Assembly (NCBI RefSeq): GCF_000237925.1
Contig: NW_017386041.1
Coordinates: forward strand, 310,001 to 374,000
DNA: 64,000 bases
Direction: 5' to 3'
Source: Schistosoma mansoni
Lineage: Eukaryota > Platyhelminthes > Trematoda > Strigeidida > Schistosomatidae
The stretch's first letter is position 1. Every line of letters begins with the position of its first letter. The notes beneath the pieces were generated by a model, which was not told where the DNA came from, did no database searches, and saw only the letters and a program-made list of their open reading frames with translations. The position numbers and the translations under genes were made by a program. This document shows, piece by piece, positions 12,701 to 21,800 of this stretch.

Positions 12701-13668
12701 TGGTAAAATTTCAAAAGAGATAAGATTTATATATGCAAGACTTTACATGTTTTGTGATATCAGAGCCGTTACTTACTAGACATACTACAAACTGGTTAGA
12801 AGTTTCGGAAATTTATTTATATATCTAAGCACATAAATATTGGTACAAGAAAGCACCAGATAAATATGCGCCGCACAAATCTCATTTGATTTGTGTAAAG
12901 GCTGTGATACTGCCCAGGTGCCCAAACCGAAGTAGGTGGTTTTCTTAGGGGGCCACACCCCGAGCCTTTGACCTTAATGTCTGATCCACAAGGCAGTAGA
13001 GCATCGTGAGGAGATGCAGTCCCACAGTAGCCGGTGATCAACAATTGATTCATACGCCATTTGTTCCCTCAGGATACTGGAGCCGATGTGCACCATTGGT
13101 TTGGAATGAGGGTTTTCCAACTCCCCTAGGTGGACTCGCCATGTCCACCAACCCGGTTAAAGCGCCGGACATTCGCTTTTCGTCCTCTCAATTTCTTAAA
13201 CAATACCCCCGCCACAAGAAAGTAGTGAGTAGGACTTCCCTGTTAGAGGCTATATACGCGTGACCATGTGAGAGCATTTCGAGACGGAGAGCGGACTCTT
13301 TCCACTCTCGACCATACCAGGGCATTTCGGGGCTTCGGAAATAAAGTTGTATGTCTTAATAACTAATGTATTATGCAGAAATTTGTAGAAGCTGTTTAGA
13401 ATAATAGCCAAGTAACTATATCTCTAAGTTGGATCATCCAGATTTATCGTTTTTCATATGATATGCTTTCATTCGACTTCAAATCTATTCAGTTAATTGT
13501 CGTTAATATTTTATATTTATTTTCCAGGTTCAAAGTGGTACAGAACAACTAAGCACTGCTACAAAACATCGAAAATCAGCACGACGAAAAAAGTGTATTT
13601 GTCTTGGCCTTATAGTACTGGTTTTATTTATTTTAGCCTTAGCGATAGGATTATCTCTAAGACAATAA
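6719..13668 (+). CDS. Endosomal syntaxin (Qa-SNARE, syntaxin-7/12-like), complete, 4 exons, 240 aa
   Basis: Qa-SNAREs of this group sit in endosomal membranes and form four-helix bundles that drive vesicle fusion. Exons: 6719-6918, 10940-11133, 12150-12337, 13528-13668. All junctions are GT-AG and the phases agree (AA|A, C|AA, then phase 0), giving 240 codons plus TAA. Residues 1 to ~115 are helical and fit a short Habc domain. Residues ~150-210 are the SNARE motif; the family's zero-layer glutamine is Q177 in HDQG, with VDSIGDNIEVA after it, as in syntaxin 7 (EQGDVIDSIEANVE). A basic patch (KSARRKK, 210-216) precedes a C-terminal membrane anchor at about 217-238. Length is near the usual 260-275 aa. 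Intron 1 (4.0 kb) is filled by RTE LINEs, intron 3 by a retroposon. AATAAA overlaps the stop codon at 13664-13669. Confidence 0.9.
7025..7345 (+). mobile_element. RTE-clade LINE, 3'-end fragment
   Basis: Inside syntaxin intron 1. The stretch carries a degraded version of the C-terminal coding end of the RTE family (including the sequence tgacatggctcagaatcgtt) and the beginning of its 3' UTR, in the same orientation as the host gene. It is immediately followed by a ~25-bp tip of the same family's 3' end in the opposite orientation (7353-7378), so at least two insertions are layered here. Confidence 0.65.
7480..10800 (-). mobile_element. RTE-clade non-LTR retrotransposon, near full length, decayed
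   Basis: A ~3.3-kb LINE in antisense orientation in syntaxin intron 1. In element order: endonuclease at 10724-10299 (start VGTFNARPL, later ETCIQD), its C-terminal half at 10045-9593 (QLDNIAIS, then SDHALV), a linker at 9514-9119, reverse-transcriptase fingers at 9089-8793 (NHRGISLTNI, QAGFRPGRGCIDQI, FIDLKAVFDSID), and palm/thumb at 8687-8142 (GVRQGCPLSLFLF, EYADDIVLF). The last coding piece is at 8017-7820. The 3' UTR ends with an (ACGT)n block at 7508-7521. The single frame expected of the clade is broken into about six pieces by frameshifts and stops, although the catalytic YADD survives. It belongs to the RTE clade, which includes the schistosome SR2 elements; I cannot name the subfamily. 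It is recent enough for most of its length to be readable. Confidence 0.85.
12813..13333 (-). mobile_element. ~520-bp retroposon (copy 4) with 9-bp target-site duplication
   Basis: In syntaxin intron 3, antisense to the gene. The ends match other copies, with the A/T-rich tail on the left. It is flanked by the direct repeat ttcggaaat at 12804-12812 and 13334-13342, which marks the insertion boundaries and shows retroposition as a unit. Confidence 0.88.
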
Positions 13669-14344
13669 ATAATTCCTGAACTGTTCTCATTTGACTTTCG
13701 CGTTGTTCTCATAAACTTTCATTATATCATCAAGTTGATTTTCTTTGAATATATATTTAACTTTTACAGAAATCAATGACTTTCAATGTCTTTCATAATT
13801 CATCCTTATTTAACTTATAATCTTTACACTTTGTTTGTTTGCTTTTTTTATCTTTCATCATTTGGTGACGATCTGATATTCATATGTGGGTGCTTAGATT
13901 TGATTGTATAATCAAAATTGTACTAACCAGTGATTGTTTGTTTTTGTAATTTGTGTTTTAATTTCAATATTGTGTTACTATGATTCGCATCATGATGTGG
14001 TGGTAGTGGTAGTAGTAGTAAGTTGCTTATTTGTCAATCAGTAGTATCTTAAAAGATTTTGTTTCCTCGTAGATAATAGTAATTATTAAGAGGGACAGTC
14101 AAGCCTTCAAAGCATCGTGTTTTGTTATCAAAAGTTGAAAAGTAAAACTGATTTTGAAACTCTTATTAACAAAACGCTGCTTGCTTCCTAGTCATTGTGG
14201 ACTGCTAGAAGTCAGGAATGCTGGTCACCAGGCCTAATCAGAGATATCATGGTTGCTGGCAATATGCAGCGAAAAGAATGTACATTATTTAGGTGTCGAT
14301 TGACTGGACTTCTAACTGGTGGTTACTCACTATTTGTCGTCAGG
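13669..14344. other. Syntaxin 3' flank, non-coding
   Basis: Begins just after the syntaxin stop. The AATAAA overlapping the stop implies a 3' UTR of only a few tens of bases if it is used; no other AATAAA was seen before 14344. The right end (about 14225-14344) belongs to a repeat that recurs near 16530-16620. Confidence 0.5.
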
Positions 14345-14355
14345 ATCGGTGAAGA

Positions 14356-14861
14356 TTTAATTTAAACACATAAGTATTGGTACAAGGAAGCACCAGATAC
14401 ATATGCGACGCACAAATCTCATTTGATTTGTGTGAGGGCTGTGATACTGCACAGGTGCCCAAACTGAACCAGGTGGTTTTCTTAGGGGACCACACCCAGA
14501 GCCTTTGACCTTAATGTCTGATCCACAAGGCAGTGGAGCATCGTGAGGAGATGCAGTCCCATGGTAGCCGGTAACCAACGATTGATTCATACGCCATTTG
14601 TTCCCTCAGGATACTGGAGCCGATGTGCGCCATTGGTTTGGAATGAGGGTTTTCCAACTCCCCTAGGTGAACATTCTGTGTCCACCAACCCGGTTAAAGT
14701 GTCGGACATTCGCTTTTTGTCCTCTCAATTTGGTAAACAACAGTAATCCCACGAGAAGGCAGTGAGTAGGACTTCCCTGGCAGGGGCTATATACGCGTGG
14801 CTATGTGAGAGCATTTGGAGAGGGAGAACGGACTCTCCCCACTCTCGACCGTACCAGAGCA
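14356..14861 (-). mobile_element. ~520-bp retroposon (copy 5) with 11-bp target-site duplication
   Basis: A full-length copy flanked by perfect direct repeats atcggtgaaga at 14345-14355 and 14862-14872. It carries the family's overlapping sense and antisense short open frames. It interrupted an older repeat whose two halves (about 14225-14355 and 14862-14935) recur around 16530-16620 and 16745-16805. The perfect duplication points to a recent insertion. Confidence 0.9.
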
Positions 14862-14872
14862 ATCGGTGAAGA

Positions 14873-15925
14873 AGTAAAAAACGGAAACTTGTTGAAATAC
14901 ATTGTGCTGAGAATTCTATATCGTACCGAAAATATAATATCGAATTAAGCTAATGATATTAATAATGCAATGAATCCCGCGAATAAGTAATCGCAACACT
15001 CAAGTTTCTTATCTCACTCGGTCTCCTAAATAATTAGAACCTGATTGTTAGATTTAATTTTTGCCTAAATATCTAATTGAAGTGGTCAAAAGTTGCAATG
15101 AAAGGAAACAACTTTGACCTCAGATCTTACTCCCTCACTCGATTATCCTGAGTAAGCATTCTTGTTTTCGATACTAAAATCAACACAGATGGTCTGAGAA
15201 AATGACTGATCTTAGAAATGACGTCAACTTAAAGTAGATTACTAATCTCGGTGATACAGCTAAGCTTTATTCACCGACATTCTGGTTTCTTTAGCCTCCG
15301 TCTTGCTTAATTTAAATGAAATCGCTCTCTAGTGAGTCCGCCTATTTTAATCAAGATATAAATGCTTTCACTGAAAGTACGATCAGCCTCGCTCATCATT
15401 TTATTAGTAACGACAAAGGAATTTCTGTATTGAATGTTATTTGGTAACTGATGTGACCGCTCCCCAAAAAAATCCAGGAACATTCTGGTTATAATCCTCC
15501 TTATCATTGTAGCTCTTTACAGCATTACAACCGCTAGTATCATTAGGACAATACACGAACATACAATTCAACGATGAGTCGTTTGAACTAATTTATTGAT
15601 TTTGCAAATTCCATAGAAACATTAAATTATTGACCACCCACTAATTCAATTTGTTCTAGTTTATTGATTGATCAAGCATTCAAAAGGATGTGTGGTCCAC
15701 TGTTGCTATTATTGTATATGCAACTCACTTAGTGGCTGGTGTATGGATTATTCCTCTCCCACAGTCTTGATTTCTTTGTGTTGCAGTATAAGAGTGTTGT
15801 TCCGTTGCGATGACTAATAAGCACTTATTACGCAGTCAGTCGTGCTAATAGCAACAGACTGTACTGGAGGCCTGCTTGAATATCTGGGCTACTGTAGTAT
15901 TTGAATGAACCAATGATTCCCCTGT
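14873..15925. other. Non-coding stretch
   Basis: Apart from the continuing older repeat at its left edge, no domain, repeat or exon pair was recognised in this AT-rich kilobase. Confidence 0.4.
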
Positions 15926-15929
15926 ATTG

Positions 15930-16530
15930 ATGACTGTTTTGATTTTGAATTCTAAATACAGTGCATTCCTTCGTGTCATTGCTGGGATTACTAGTTCATA
16001 CTATAATTCAAATCATCACATTGGCGTCGCGATGGAACGGTTAGATATACATACAGATTTTAATGTTTTTAAGGATTACATGGAGAGGTTCGAAATCTGG
16101 GCTATGACCAAGGAAGATGATGAGGATTTTAATATTGTGACCCATTTCCTTACCTTTATTGGAAAAAAAGTATACAGCTTAGTAAAACCTTTGGCGTTCT
16201 CAGACAAACCGATTTCACTCCTTATGCAACTCTCAAACAACTACTGCTGGACCATATAAAGTATACATGTCTCGAATGCGGTGAAGGAGAAAAATTCGAT
16301 GAAATAACTCGCCAGAACATCAGGAATTCCACCACTTTACGACGTCGTCGCAGTCCAATACGTAATGAAGGTTACTCAGATAACAATTCACTAAATTGTG
16401 AAACAGTTCACAAAGATGAGCACAAGTTTGGTGAATGCTTGTTCTATAGCAAGTTTCACCCATGTAATTCATGTGTATGGGGAGTTTACAACCATTCTTT
16501 GTACAAGTTACAAAAAAGTACAATCAGAGA
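15930..16530 (+). mobile_element. Ty3/gypsy LTR-retrotransposon fossil, gag-like piece
   Basis: A fossil fragment. The reading frame from about 16033 has a capsid-like start (MERLDIHTDFNVF) of the type found in schistosome gypsy elements, and remnants of a downstream zinc-knuckle-like Cys/His region follow. No pol domains or LTRs were seen next to it. It is incomplete, with a few breaks, and looks moderately old. Confidence 0.55.
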
Positions 16531-16812
16531 CATTGTGGCAAGCTAACAATATGCATTGAAAAGAATGAACATTATTTAGATGTCGATTCCTAAACTGCTT
16601 ACATCTAACTGATTGGCTGACTTCAATTCCTACTAAGTGTCTAAACATGTATCGTTATTATGATGCAATCACAATTCAAGAATCCTGATTAAATGATCTA
16701 CAAGACGTTTGCTCAACAACACTACAAGATCTCAATATTTATCGTCACGATCGATCAAGTACTAGGAAAAAAAGAAACCTGTTGAAATACTTTGTGCTAA
16801 GAATTGTAGATT

Positions 16813-16912
16813 GTTTTTATAGAGTTGAGATCATGAGTCAATTGAAGCTAGACCACCCATGGAAAACCTGGAAAGCACTGGGACGACAATCGTTACGTCC
16901 GATTGTGGGACT
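16813..16912 (-). mobile_element. Hammerhead SINE-like repeat, truncated copy
   Basis: Matches the 3' part of the hammerhead repeat family at 17574-18070. On the minus strand stem II and the second core strand are recognisable, but the core reads GTAA where an active hammerhead has GAAA, and the CTGANGA strand is cut off. The same GTAA variant occurs in the copy just right of the assembly gap, so the two may be one subfamily or one duplicated copy. Confidence 0.7.
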
Positions 16913-17210
16913 CTGTTTGCCCCTATTTCATTTCCTTCACAATTGTCATCAGTTTTCATGCAATCATTATTATATTTGTATGTAAACTGTTTAATTGCAT
17001 ATTTGGTCCTAACTTATCATTCAAAATAGTCAATACTTTGTTTACTAAATTCACGAAAAATTGTCTTCAAAATATCCTGTTGATCTACAAATTGTCGTTA
17101 CAATCACTCAACCATCTGCCGTTGTAGTTGTGTAATATTCTTCATTTTCGTATACAATTAAAATTGTATTGACTAATTTCCTTTTTTTATTTTTATTTCT
17201 GATAATTTTC

Positions 17211-17277
17211 AGTTACAGTCATTCTAGCGGCGTACATGGTCATTCAAATCGTCTCCCACGTGGCGGAATGAATAATC
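17211..17277 (+). other. Possible orphan exon
   Basis: A GC-richer 67-base stretch is preceded by a long pyrimidine tract ending in TTTTCAG and followed by GTAAAT. It can be read YSHSSGVHGHSNRLPRGG. No neighbouring exon of the same gene was recognised, and an assembly gap begins 100 bases downstream. This is a candidate only; chance is the main alternative. Confidence 0.2.
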
Positions 17278-17373
17278 CAGTAAATTCAGTTTTTATCACT
17301 ATTTCTTTTGTTAAATCATCTTCAATACTAAGAGTTTGTTATAATCTCCATTTTGAGTAGTTTATACTCTGTG

Positions 17374-17573
17374 NNNNNNNNNNNNNNNNNNNNNNNNNNN
17401 NNNNNNNNNNNNNNNNNNNNNNNNNNNNNNNNNNNNNNNNNNNNNNNNNNNNNNNNNNNNNNNNNNNNNNNNNNNNNNNNNNNNNNNNNNNNNNNNNNNN
17501 NNNNNNNNNNNNNNNNNNNNNNNNNNNNNNNNNNNNNNNNNNNNNNNNNNNNNNNNNNNNNNNNNNNNNNNNN
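17374..17573. other. Assembly gap (200 N)
   Basis: Exactly 200 N, the usual placeholder for a gap of unknown size. It sits between two copies of the same hammerhead repeat, so a collapsed repeat array is a likely cause. Confidence 0.99.
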
Positions 17574-18070
17574 GAAGCACTGGACGACTATCGTTACGTC
17601 CGATTGTGGGACTCCTCAACAGTGCGCATCCACGATCCCGCCTCGCGAGATTCGAACCCAGGACCTACCAGTCTCGCGCTAGAGCACTTAACCGATAGAC
17701 CACTGAGCCGGCCGGCATCCAACGGTGTTAATGTATAACTTCAACCAATCCACGAAGTTTGAGCAACCGTTCACCAATTGTCTTCAGTGAGTTGTTATCT
17801 CACAACAGACCTGGTTGAACTCCACTGGCCACCGCTTCTCACTAGAACTCCAGGAAATACCTCATGGAGCCAGTCACTAGTGAGCATATGATCATTATCA
17901 GAAGGGGGTCTCATGATTTCAACTGCTCTGGCGCGAGACGGGATCGTGGATGCGCACTGCTGAGGAGTCCCACAATAGGACGAAACGGCCGTCCAGTGCT
18001 TTCAGGTTTTTCATGGTGGTCTAGCTTCAATTGACTCACGCTTTCATCTATGAAAATACTAAAATCTCCA
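17574..18070. mobile_element. Composite hammerhead SINE with internal inversion
   Basis: Left part (minus orientation): a decayed hammerhead at 17574-17635, then tRNA-like Pol III boxes (box B complement at 17648-17660, box A complement near 17697-17712), then a body segment shared with 19755-19860. Right part (plus orientation): the end of the same element with a hammerhead whose core is complete (17952-18000), followed by its 3' flank. A member of the schistosome tRNA-derived hammerhead SINE group, rearranged so that its two ends face opposite ways, as after a 5' inversion during target-primed reverse transcription. The left end lies in the gap. Confidence 0.78.
17952..18000 (+). ncRNA. Type I hammerhead ribozyme, apparently intact core
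   Basis: Stem I pairs gcactg (17954-17959) with cagtgc (17994-17999). CTGAGGA at 17960-17966 is the first core strand (CTGANGA). Stem II is GTCC/GGAC with a 7-nt loop; GAAA is at 17982-17985; stem III is two pairs (AC/GT) closed by GGCC; the GTC cleavage triplet ends at 17993. All conserved core bases expected of a hammerhead are present. The very short stem III is typical of the schistosome type. Confidence 0.8.
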
Positions 18071-18712
18071 CAAAACCCCTCTTTTGATCATTCTAGATTG
18101 TATCAAAAATAGAATATAACGACTAAAGCCATTAATAGTAATAATTGTGTATCAAATTCAAATTACATTAGTCTTGTTCTAATATATTAGAACATACAAT
18201 ATAATACAAAATATAAAAATCTTCATTTCTAATGAAAATTATAACAAAATAAGATTTACAATAATAAGAATAATAAAAATAAACCTTGAGATGGATACAC
18301 TCATCATATATAATCTATCATGGTAATAGGGTAATAAAATATATTTCTATAAACTATATGTAAAGAAATAGAGAAATCCCTACTCCACCTCCCCTCCAAC
18401 CCCCAATTGTTTCTTAACCTTGATTTATTGATACAGTTCAATATAGAAATATTTTAAAAAAAAACAGATTCACTTTACTACTGATAGTAATTAGTAATGA
18501 AAGACGAACATTTTTTGGCAGTTCAAAAAAAAGGGTAGAAGAAAAATGAGCAGCAAAAAAAAAAGATTTTTTGCAAAATAAATTGATTATTGAATACATA
18601 AAATGTGAACACTGTACATGTTTGTTTGTTGGCTTGTTTTTCCTCCTTGATAATACGAATGATTAGGGGGTGGGGGGTTTCTGTGGAGATTTTTTTAGTA
18701 ATTTTTTTTATA

Positions 18713-18866
18713 TATATAGTTGAAACCATGAGTTAATTGAGGCTAGGACCACCAAGGAAAACCTGATCCCACAATAGGACGAAACGGCTGTCAAACAGTG
18801 CTTCCAGGTTTTCCACCACGATGGTCTAGCTTCAATTGACTTATGATATCAACTATATATATAAAA
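18713..18866. repeat. Snap-back hairpin made of two inverted hammerhead-SINE ends
   Basis: Arms of about 55 bases (18713-18768 and 18808-18866) are imperfect reverse complements, both corresponding to the 3' end of the hammerhead SINE. Between them is a decayed hammerhead core: the second strand (GAAAC, GTC) is present, but the first strand lacks GAG. It lies 23 bases past the IPMK stop, so it is probably in the IPMK 3' UTR. Confidence 0.75.
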
Positions 18867-18888
18867 ACATACCAATCCTTGTCAATGA

Positions 18889-21800
18889 TCAAGTTATAGA
18901 TAGACTAGGAATTTTATCCAATGGTGTAGAATCTAATGATGCACGTTTAAATAATTCAATTAAATAATTTAAACCATATAAAAAATTTTCATCTTTGATT
19001 TGATTACAATTTGTTACTAATTCCCAACGTGTAAAATCAATTAAATAAACTAAAACATATTCTTCCTTTTCTTCGTCTTCTCCTTCTGTTACACTGTCTT
19101 CCATATTGGATGTCATGATTTCTTTATGATCTTGGTAACTATTATGATAATGATGATGATGATGAGAATGATGTGACGGGGTGGCATACGGAGATAACAT
19201 CGTTTCATTTTGTTCCATATTGGATATCATGATTTCTTTATCCTCTTGGTAACTACTATTATGATGATGATGTAATGAAGGGGTGGTAGTAGTAGTAGTA
19301 GTAGAAGAAGAAGTGGTAGTAGTAGTAGGATGTGAAGATATCATCATTTCATTATTTAAAAAAATACTATCATATGCTAATAATAATGAACTAGCATAGA
19401 AATGATAATAATTTTGATTTTCAAACCATTTAGCTAATTGGGTTAATTTTTTAACAAATTGTTTAGCTAATCTTTTTGCACGATTTACATTTGGACCAAG
19501 AAATAGACGAATACCTTAATAATATAAAATTATAAAAAAAGTATAAATATAACTAAAAAATCAACAAATAAAAATATATATTTAAATGATGAATCGATTG
19601 GTGTTAGAGCACCATTAAAAACGTGGAAGCAATGGATGGTGGTTTCGTCCTAGTATGCGACTTCGTCAGCAGTATGTATCCACGCCGCAACACGCGGAAA
19701 TCGAATTCAAGACCAGTTTCGCGCGCGAATGCTCCACCCTTAGACCGCTGGGCTGGGATTAAACAGTGTTAATCTCGAACTTTAATCAATCTACGATACT
19801 TCGAGACCACTTTCCATTGTCTTCAGTGAGAAATTACCTCACACTCCGACACGGTGCAACATACTTCAAATCATATAGATAAAGCTTTTATACTTTTTAC
19901 CTTATTTAGATTGTATTGAATCAACTGGCTTGTCTGTAGAAAACGAATACATTTAAATTCACTTGGTATTGTTTGTTTGGATCTTCCCAATGATGTTTAG
20001 GACTGTAATTGATCAGTCTTTTATTGGCATATGTACATACTATGTCCATACTGAGATGCAGGTTCATCCAGCTGACGAGTCCTAAATAGGACGAAACGCG
20101 CGTCTTGGATTCCACTGCCAGCCACTATCCATCTTTGCTTATAATGCTTATGACTTAAGGCAATATCGTTGCAATATGCACAGTATACACATATGCTAAT
20201 AAGAGACTCATTAATTGCAGTCGTAAATAACAATGGGAAGATTCAAACAAACAATACTAAGTGAATTTAAACATCACCCTATTGCATAAGCAAGTGGCTA
20301 TCGAGACTCAGTGGCCGAGTGGATAACATGATGGCGTTTAAAGCGAAAGATACTGGGTTCGAGTCCCTGAGTGAACGTCAACTCTGAGATGCAAGTACAT
20401 CCAGCTGACGAGTTCGAAATAGGACGAAACGCGCGTCCTGGATTCTACTGCTAGCCACTATTCATCTTTGCTTATAATGAATACATTTGTTTTTATTAAG
20501 AAAATATACTTGATTGTGTGATAGCTTCTATCGGTATAATTAATCACTGACATTCTTCATTATTCAACGGCAAATTGTAATTCTTAACTTCATGAAAATG
20601 ATTAATTATCCTCAATTAATGAATATTCTAGAAATTAAACTGTCTGATAAATCACTTTGATAATAAGAATCTTAAAAAGTTAGTCGCCGGGAGTGAATGA
20701 CATTTGTTCAATTAAATGACGTTTATATATGAGGAGGAAGAGGATACTTTTAATCTGACTACCAATAATTCGAACTGTTTAATATTTGTGCTAGCAAAAA
20801 TTAAAATCAGTAGTACATTTTTAATTACAAAAAATGGGTTGTGTTCAATAGTTGACAAGTTAATGGTTTTGCACAGATTCATTAGGGGTAAAATAACCAT
20901 TACCATTTAACTTTTTATAATGTTAATTGAAATAGAGTGATTAATTTGCATCATTACATTGTTTATTATGTAAACACATAAGTATTGGTACAAGGAAGCA
21001 CCAGATACATATGCGCCGCACAAATCTCATTTGATTTGTGTGACGGCTGGGATACTGCCCGACTGCCCAGATCGAAGCAGGTATTACATTGTGATTAGTG
21101 TTGAGAAGATACAACACTGTATTTAACTTAATAATATACTCATCAAACTGAATAAACTAATGAACACATTGTCAAAATATGACATAATTAGCTTTATAAA
21201 AACTTCAAATGTCAGTCAGCTACAACGTAGGATCAGGCACACATATCCATCGGTCCAAGTTGCCATACCTCATGAGCACAACAAGATGAAAACCGAATTT
21301 ATAAAAGTAGTTAATTTAGTGGTGGTAATATATGAAAGAAAGGTTGTATATAAGGATACAGTATAGGAAAGAAGACAGATATGACCTTTCATTCGGATGT
21401 ATGTCGATGTAAAGAGCTGAATATTGCATAAATTACGATAAAAATAAATTAGTAAGAAGAACCTATAATTGGTCAAAATGAAGACAACAACAACCACAAA
21501 GAACTAGAAATATAATGACGAAATGGTGAAAGTGGATGCATCTCATTTACCACTAAGTAAGGTATTTCCAATTCTAAAAAGAAATTTGATTTCAAGCCTA
21601 CTAAACGGATTTGTATCGAATAACTTAGTCGCATTATCTGTTAGTAACACATTCAAGACCTTGAAGTTTTCACTTGATCCAGAATTTATATGTCGCTAAC
21701 ATTATTATCAACGTGTATTTTCCAGACCAGACAACATCCCGGCAGAGGCACTGAAAGCAGATGTAGCAGCAACTACAAAGACACTCCACACTCTCTTCAG

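Larger units (their letters stand above)
19955..20478 (+). mobile_element. Retrozyme-like tandem hammerhead element with 5' inversion and 10-bp target-site duplication
   Basis: Two hammerheads lie in tandem with cleavage sites 333 bases apart (after 20104 and after 20437). The full 333-base unit holds tRNA-like Pol III boxes (A at 20312-20323, B at 20356-20366) just before the second ribozyme, the SM-alpha layout. The first ~100 bases (19955-20053) are the inverted complement of 20166-20273 within the unit. The whole is bounded by the direct repeat gaatacattt at 19945-19954 and 20479-20488, so dimer and inversion entered in one insertion. It lies in the last IPMK intron. Metazoan retrozymes are known as short hammerhead units in tandem, flanked by target duplications and spread by a LINE- or Penelope-type enzyme; this copy fits that description. 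Confidence 0.82.

Noticed and set aside
13006-13263. 85-codon frame in the syntaxin intron as a host gene
   Set aside because: It is the antisense strand of retroposon copy 4, and the same frame recurs in other copies.
17353-17682. Open frames running through the N gap
   Set aside because: They exist only because N codons are not stops.
20312-20366. tRNA-like box A and box B as a genuine tRNA gene
   Set aside because: The spacing and boxes fit a Pol III promoter, but no cloverleaf can be closed and the sequence lies inside a hammerhead repeat; the same holds for 17648-17712 and 27301-27363.
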